DNA from: Bradyrhizobium manausense | GTDB lineage: Bacteria; Pseudomonadota; Alphaproteobacteria; Rhizobiales; Xanthobacteraceae | DNA length: 64,000 nt | Assembly: GCF_018131105.1 (NCBI RefSeq) | Contig: NZ_JAFCJI010000004.1 | Location: forward strand, 156,277-220,276 | Direction of reading: 5' to 3' | In this document: positions 60,546-64,000 of the stretch, piece by piece | Position numbering within the stretch: the stretch's first letter is position 1 | Layout: the number at the start of each line of letters is the position of its first letter | Notes under the pieces: model-generated | What the model saw: only the letters and a program-made list of their open reading frames with translations | Database searches by the model: none | What the model was told of the DNA's origin: nothing | Program-made: the position numbers and the translations under genes

Positions 60546-62687
60546 ATGGTCGACGTCACCGCAGGACAGGGCGTAGGCGCAGCGAAGCCCGGCATCCCCT
60601 CGCTGAACGAGATCGTCACCATCCTCAAGCGCGGCGACATCGCGCTGGCGCTCGGCATCCTCACCATCCTGGTGGTGCTGATCCTGCCGCTGCCCGCGAT
60701 CGTGCTGGACCTGTTCCTGGCGATCTCGATCACGCTTTCGATCCTGATCCTGATGACGTCCCTGTTCATCCAGACGCCGCTGGAATTCTCGGCCTTTCCG
60801 ACCGTCCTGCTGATCTCGACCATGCTGCGCCTGTCGCTCAACATGGCCTCGACGCGCCTGATCCTGTCGCACGGGCACGAGGGCACGGCCGCCGCGGGTC
60901 ACGTCATCGAAGCGTTCGGCAGCTTCGTGATGGGCGGCAATTTCGTCATCGGCATCATCGTCTTCGCCATCCTGATCATCGTCAACTTCGTCGTCATCAC
61001 CAAGGGTTCGGGCCGCATCGCCGAAGTCGCCGCGCGCTTCCACCTGGATGCCATGCCCGGCAAGCAGATGGCGATCGACGCCGATCTCGGCGCCGGCCTG
61101 ATCGACGAGACGGTCGCCAAGCAGCGGCGCAAGGAGCTGGAGGACGAGAGCGGCTTCTTCGGCGCCATGGACGGTGCCTCGAAATTCGTCCGCGGCGACG
61201 CCGTCGCCGGCCTGCTGATCGTCTTCATCAACGTCGTCGGCGGCATGATCATCGGCGTCGCGCAACAGGGCCTTTCCTTCGCCGACGCAGGGCGCAGCTA
61301 CACGCTGCTGACCGTGGGTGACGGCCTCGTCACCCAGGTGCCCGCGCTGATCGTCTCGACGGCGGCGGGCCTGCTGGTTTCCAAGGCCGGCGTCTCCGGC
61401 GCCGCCGACAAGGCGCTGATGAAGCAGTTCTCCGGCTATCCGCAGGCGCTCGCGATGTCCTCGGCGGTCATGCTGGTGCTGGCGGCCTTGCCCGGCATTC
61501 CGACCATCCCCTTCCTCGCGCTCGGCGCCGGCGCCGGCGCGCTCGCCTGGAATGCGCGCAATCACAAGCGCACCGCCGTCAAGGCCGCGGAAGCCGCCAA
61601 GGCCGCGCCCGCTGCCGGTCAGCCCGGCGCGCCAGGAGCTGCGGCGGCGGAGGAGCCGATCTCGGCGGCGCTGAAGATCGACGACCTCAAGATCGAGCTT
61701 GGCTATGCGCTCTTGCCGCTGGTCAACGGCCCCGACGGCACCGACCGCCTCACCGAGCAGATCAAGGCGCTGCGCCGTTCGCTCGCGATCGAAATGGGCT
61801 TCGTGATGCCGGCGGTACGCATACTCGACAACGTCCAGCTCGAGGCCAACACCTACATCATCAAGATCAAGGAGGTCGACGCCGGCACCGGCAAGATCTG
61901 GCCGAACCAGTTCATGGTCATGGATCCCGGCGGCAGCCAGGTGCAGGTGCCCGGCATCCACACCACCGAGCCGACCTTCGGCCTGCCCGCGACCTGGGTC
62001 GATGCCAGCCTCAAGGAGGAAGCCTCGCTCAAGGGCTACACCGTCGTCGACGCCGCGACCGTGCTCTCGACCCACCTCACCGAGCTGCTCAAGGCCAACA
62101 TGTCGGACCTGCTCTCCTATGGCGAGGTGCAGAAGCTGCTCAAGGAGCTGCCGAAGGAGCAGAGCGAGCTGGTCAAGGACATCGTGCCCGGACAGGTCAC
62201 GGTCTCCGGTATCCAGCGCGTGCTGCAGCTGCTGCTCGCCGAGCGCATCTCGATCCGCGACCTCTCGACCATCCTCGAGGGCATCGCCGATTCGCTCGCC
62301 TTCTCGCGCAATCCCGCGAGCATGGTCGAGCATGTCCGCGCACGGCTGGCACGGCAGATCTGTGCGCAGAACACCTCCTATGCCGGCTATCTGCCGCTGA
62401 TCGCGCTGTCGGCGCGATGGGAGCAGGCCTTTGCCGAATCCATCATCGGCCAGGGCGAAGAGCGCAGCCTCGCGATGCAGCCCTCGAAACTGTCGGAGTT
62501 CATGACCGGCGTGCGCGAGGCCTTCGAGCGCGCCGCCCGCGAAGGCGAGGCTCCGGTGCTGGTGACATCTGCGGCAATTCGTCCCTTCGTTCGCTCCCTG
62601 GTCGAGCGGTTCCGTGCCCAGACGACAGTGTTGTCGCAGGCCGAAATCCACCCCAGGGCGAGGCTGAAAACGGTCGGAAGCATCTGA
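60546..62687 (+). CDS. flhA: Flagellar biosynthesis protein FlhA
   Basis: A 713-residue FlhA, the export-gate subunit of the flagellar type III apparatus in the inner membrane. The N-terminal half has about eight membrane helices with SLNEIVTILKRGDIALALG, the FHIPEP-family signature DLFLAISITLSILILMTSLFIQTPLEFSAFPT, LRLSLNMASTRLILSHG and ARFHLDAMPGKQMAIDADL. The large cytoplasmic C-terminal domain (about 360-713) ends in RSLVERFRAQTTVLSQAEIHP. ATG 60546 gives the standard length; the reading from 60396 adds a 50-residue extension without family support. No other flagellar gene is in this window. Confidence 0.97.
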   Translation: MVDVTAGQGVGAAKPGIPSLNEIVTILKRGDIALALGILTILVVLILPLPAIVLDLFLAISITLSILILMTSLFIQTPLEFSAFPTVLLISTMLRLSLNMASTRLILSHGHEGTAAAGHVIEAFGSFVMGGNFVIGIIVFAILIIVNFVVITKGSGRIAEVAARFHLDAMPGKQMAIDADLGAGLIDETVAKQRRKELEDESGFFGAMDGASKFVRGDAVAGLLIVFINVVGGMIIGVAQQGLSFADAGRSYTLLTVGDGLVTQVPALIVSTAAGLLVSKAGVSGAADKALMKQFSGYPQALAMSSAVMLVLAALPGIPTIPFLALGAGAGALAWNARNHKRTAVKAAEAAKAAPAAGQPGAPGAAAAEEPISAALKIDDLKIELGYALLPLVNGPDGTDRLTEQIKALRRSLAIEMGFVMPAVRILDNVQLEANTYIIKIKEVDAGTGKIWPNQFMVMDPGGSQVQVPGIHTTEPTFGLPATWVDASLKEEASLKGYTVVDAATVLSTHLTELLKANMSDLLSYGEVQKLLKELPKEQSELVKDIVPGQVTVSGIQRVLQLLLAERISIRDLSTILEGIADSLAFSRNPASMVEHVRARLARQICAQNTSYAGYLPLIALSARWEQAFAESIIGQGEERSLAMQPSKLSEFMTGVREAFERAAREGEAPVLVTSAAIRPFVRSLVERFRAQTTVLSQAEIHPRARLKTVGSI

Positions 62688-62743
62688 TTTGTCTTAAGAA
62701 GCCGTGTGTTTTTCGGCCACAGGCAAATGGTTTTTGAGTTCCT

Positions 62744-62776
62744 GGCGCCTTGTCGACCAAAGGCTGACAAGGCGCC
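62744..62776 (+). terminator. Perfect 11-bp hairpin after flhA
   Basis: GGCGCCTTGTC (62744-62754) pairs perfectly with GACAAGGCGCC (62766-62776) over an 11-nt loop. It lies 57 bp after the flhA stop and no T-run follows, so it is terminator-like or a 3' stabiliser. Confidence 0.5.
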
Positions 62777-62881
62777 TGACAAGCAGATTACAGCTTTGAA
62801 ATAATTGCGAAATCGAACGATCGAGAACCGATTTCAATCGCGATCTTTCACGTCCTGTCACGCTCTTGTGATGACCCCTTG

Positions 62882-62907
62882 GGAACGAATCCTCCCAATA
62901 CTAGGTT
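62882..62907 (+). promoter_or_regulatory. EcfG-type (general stress response) promoter
   Basis: GGAAC (62882-62886) is followed after 17 nt by GGTT (62904-62907). This matches the alphaproteobacterial EcfG consensus GGAAC-N16/17-CGTT with one mismatch at the first base of the -10. It is 75 bp before the small-protein start. The rest of the flhA downstream gap (62777-62881) shows no other clear site. Confidence 0.5.
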
Positions 62908-62923
62908 GTTGGGCACCGGGAGC

Positions 62924-62962
62924 ATGAACCTGCCTCAACAGGGCGGCGACTACTTCGGGTAG
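62924..62962 (+). CDS. Possible 12-residue leader peptide
   Basis: ATG to TAG gives MNLPQQGGDYFG, ending 20 nt before the start of the 66-residue protein. GGGAG lies directly before the ATG with almost no spacing, which is unusual. It may be a short upstream ORF that controls the next gene, or simply transcribed leader. It is not tested by any homology here. Confidence 0.2.
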   Translation: MNLPQQGGDYFG

Positions 62963-62981
62963 GTGGCGGCAGGAGCCTTCC

Positions 62982-63182
62982 ATGAACCACTCGATTTACA
63001 GCGCAGATCGCTCGACACATCTGAAGATTGTGGTCGTGGCCCTGGTCGCAGGGATCGCGGTTGCTGGCTTCGGCATCACGGCACGCACGGGTTCCGATGA
63101 CAGCCTCACCCAGACCGCCCGCGTTATGAAGGCCGGCAAGCCGGTTGCCATCACCAGCGCGAACACACTTCTCGTTCGCTAG
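62982..63182 (+). CDS. Small conserved membrane-anchored protein (66 aa)
   Basis: A 66-residue protein with a polar N-terminus (MNHSIYSADRSTHLKI), one hydrophobic helix (about residues 17-33) and a C-terminal tail with ARVMKAGKPVAITSANT. I recall closely similar small proteins, often in several copies, in Bradyrhizobium genomes; their function is not known. It is followed by a strong terminator hairpin, and its upstream EcfG-like promoter suggests stress induction. Confidence 0.75.
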   Translation: MNHSIYSADRSTHLKIVVVALVAGIAVAGFGITARTGSDDSLTQTARVMKAGKPVAITSANTLLVR

Positions 63183-63275
63183 GAGACACGAGTTTCAGGA
63201 ATTCACGCGGCTCTTTACCAGCCCCCCAAAGTCGCCACGTGGATATGTAGACGACCCCAACCCCAAGTCGACTAC

Positions 63276-63306
63276 AGAAAGCGCCCGCCCCCCACGGGCG
63301 CTTTCT
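63276..63306 (+). terminator. Strong hairpin terminator after the small protein gene
   Basis: AGAAAGCGCCCG (63276-63287) and CGGGCGCTTTCT (63295-63306) form a perfect 12-bp stem with a 7-nt loop, whose 3' arm ends in the T-rich CTTTCT. It lies 94 bp after the stop. Confidence 0.8.
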
Positions 63307-63351
63307 CATGTCTGGGGTCCTATTCGGGGCGCGCATAAACCCATCCAGTTC

Positions 63352-63436
63352 GCCATTGCGAGCGTAGCGGAGTCATCCAGAACCCATCCGCAGCGGCAGT
63401 CTGGATTGCCTCGCCGCTTCGCTCCTCGCACTGACG
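63352..63436. repeat. Intergenic repeat, second copy of the 47346 family
   Basis: CATTGCGAGCG at the left and CTCGCACTGACGG at the right are degenerate versions of the 12-bp ends at 47346-47433. The interior shares CAGCGG-GCAGTCTGGAT. The match to the first copy is clear but imperfect. Confidence 0.65.
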
Positions 63437-63539
63437 GAGCAAGACGCATTGGCGTCGCTTCCATGGCACGCATCTCCATCGCAGACACACCTCCGCATCC
63501 TCGCGGCTCATCTCGCCCGAGCTTTGCTCCGTCGCCTCA

Positions 63540-64000
63540 CCCTCAACTGAAAGAGGGCGCAGGGAAGACCGGGTGCCGGCTGGCACCCGCGGTCCACTGT
63601 GCGGGGTTGTAGTCGGAAGATCTGCACAGCGGCATACAGGTGAAGCCTCAACATCCGGCCTTCCCTGCGCAGTGGTTTGACGGCTTATGTCGTGCTCTCC
63701 CCGGGGAGCGATGCACTATTGCCCCCGTCACCTTGCAGATGGCTGATGCGAGCGTCCGGTTGGACATCGCACATCACCACAAGACTTGGCGCACAGGCTC
63801 CGGGCGCCAGGACCACACGATTTTGCCGTACGCGAGATCACACCGGTCGTCCGCGCGACGGCCTCGCTCACGGTTTCCCGCCCTGCAAAACCCTTCGCAC
63901 CGATGTGAGCCACGCCCACCGCCGTCCGGCCCGCGTCGTGACGATCGCGATACGCCCCTCTTCCATGGGCCGGGTTGCGCGACACATACGTCGTTTCCGA
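63540..64000. repeat. Dispersed Bradyrhizobium-type repeat region without a convincing gene
   Basis: The forward reading contains the peptide-like string AGKTGCRLAPAVHCA, which I recognise as a widespread spurious ORF family in Bradyrhizobium and relatives. No start codon, ribosome-binding site or sustained coding pattern supports a gene in any frame, and the weak ORFs here are in the wrong composition. The element runs off the right edge. Between 63183 and 63540 I see only the terminator and the repeat listed above. The dispersed-repeat call rests on memory of the sequence family. Confidence 0.5.

Noticed and set aside
60363..62651. 762-codon open frame antisense to flhA
   Set aside because: The flhA frame has full family motifs. 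The antisense reading is low-complexity Arg/Gly/Asp-rich, as expected of a shadow frame in high-GC DNA.
63145..63612. 155-codon open frame in the right-hand repeat region
   Set aside because: It spans a terminator hairpin and a repeat, and includes the spurious AGKTGCRLAPAVHCA string; no ribosome-binding site.
1..64000. CRISPR array, tRNA, rRNA, prophage or insertion sequence
   Set aside because: No regular spaced repeats, clover-leaf sequence, transposase or integrase motif was noticed by eye.

Overview
The window reads as chromosomal DNA of a high-GC alphaproteobacterium, most likely Bradyrhizobium or a close relative. This is inferred from the dense ABC-transporter content, CaiB/BaiF and Liv-type genes, DUF6894 and DUF4864 proteins, an EcfG-like promoter, and dispersed intergenic repeats of the kind I know from Bradyrhizobium genomes. 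No rRNA, tRNA, CRISPR array, transposase or integrase was seen.

Layout. (1) 1-860: the start of an L,D-transpeptidase and a small membrane protein with a CRP-type box upstream. (2) 914-8662, minus strand: a branched-chain-amino-acid-type ABC system (livHMGF) bracketed by two different substrate-binding proteins, plus a CaiB/BaiF CoA-transferase. (3) 8898-19192: a sugar, polyol or sugar-acid catabolic locus. It holds an enolase-superfamily enzyme, LacD/YihT-type aldolase, PfkB kinase, MalK-type ATPase, zinc alcohol dehydrogenase, two permeases and a binding protein on the minus strand, with a divergent LacI regulator and SDR dehydrogenase. Many start and stop codons overlap. (4) 19202-23173: a Wzx/PST-type flippase, a glycosyltransferase and a Tat-exported GH10 xylanase. 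(5) 23195-27444: a large SAM-cyclase-ATPase-TPR signalling protein translationally coupled to a Pcm-like methyltransferase.

(6) 27582-35633 is the most unusual region: a 2142-residue NRPS with architecture ligase-T-C-A-T-C and no thioesterase. It is followed by a 55-residue lysine-tailed protein, a small coupled ORF and a luciferase-like flavin monooxygenase. The second A domain appears to lack the Asp that binds an alpha-amino group, so a non-standard building block is likely. I do not recognise this as a characterised cluster.

(7) 35661-40401: an acetylpolyamine amidohydrolase-like enzyme, a lactonase-like protein, a sorbosone-type dehydrogenase with a cytochrome c motif, and two small proteins. 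(8) 40549-50806: an amine and amino-acid catabolic region with enoyl-CoA hydratase, gamma-glutamyltransferase, PuuB-like oxidase, a polar amino-acid ABC transporter, two XRE-cupin regulators, DadA and an omega-amino-acid transaminase. (9) 50945-57992: a caspase-Sel1 protein, a PaoABC-like molybdenum hydroxylase, a TetR regulator and a DUF4864 protein. (10) 57989-64000: an MFS transporter, a membrane protein, flhA on its own, a 66-residue small protein behind an EcfG-type promoter, and a repeat-rich tail with no convincing gene.
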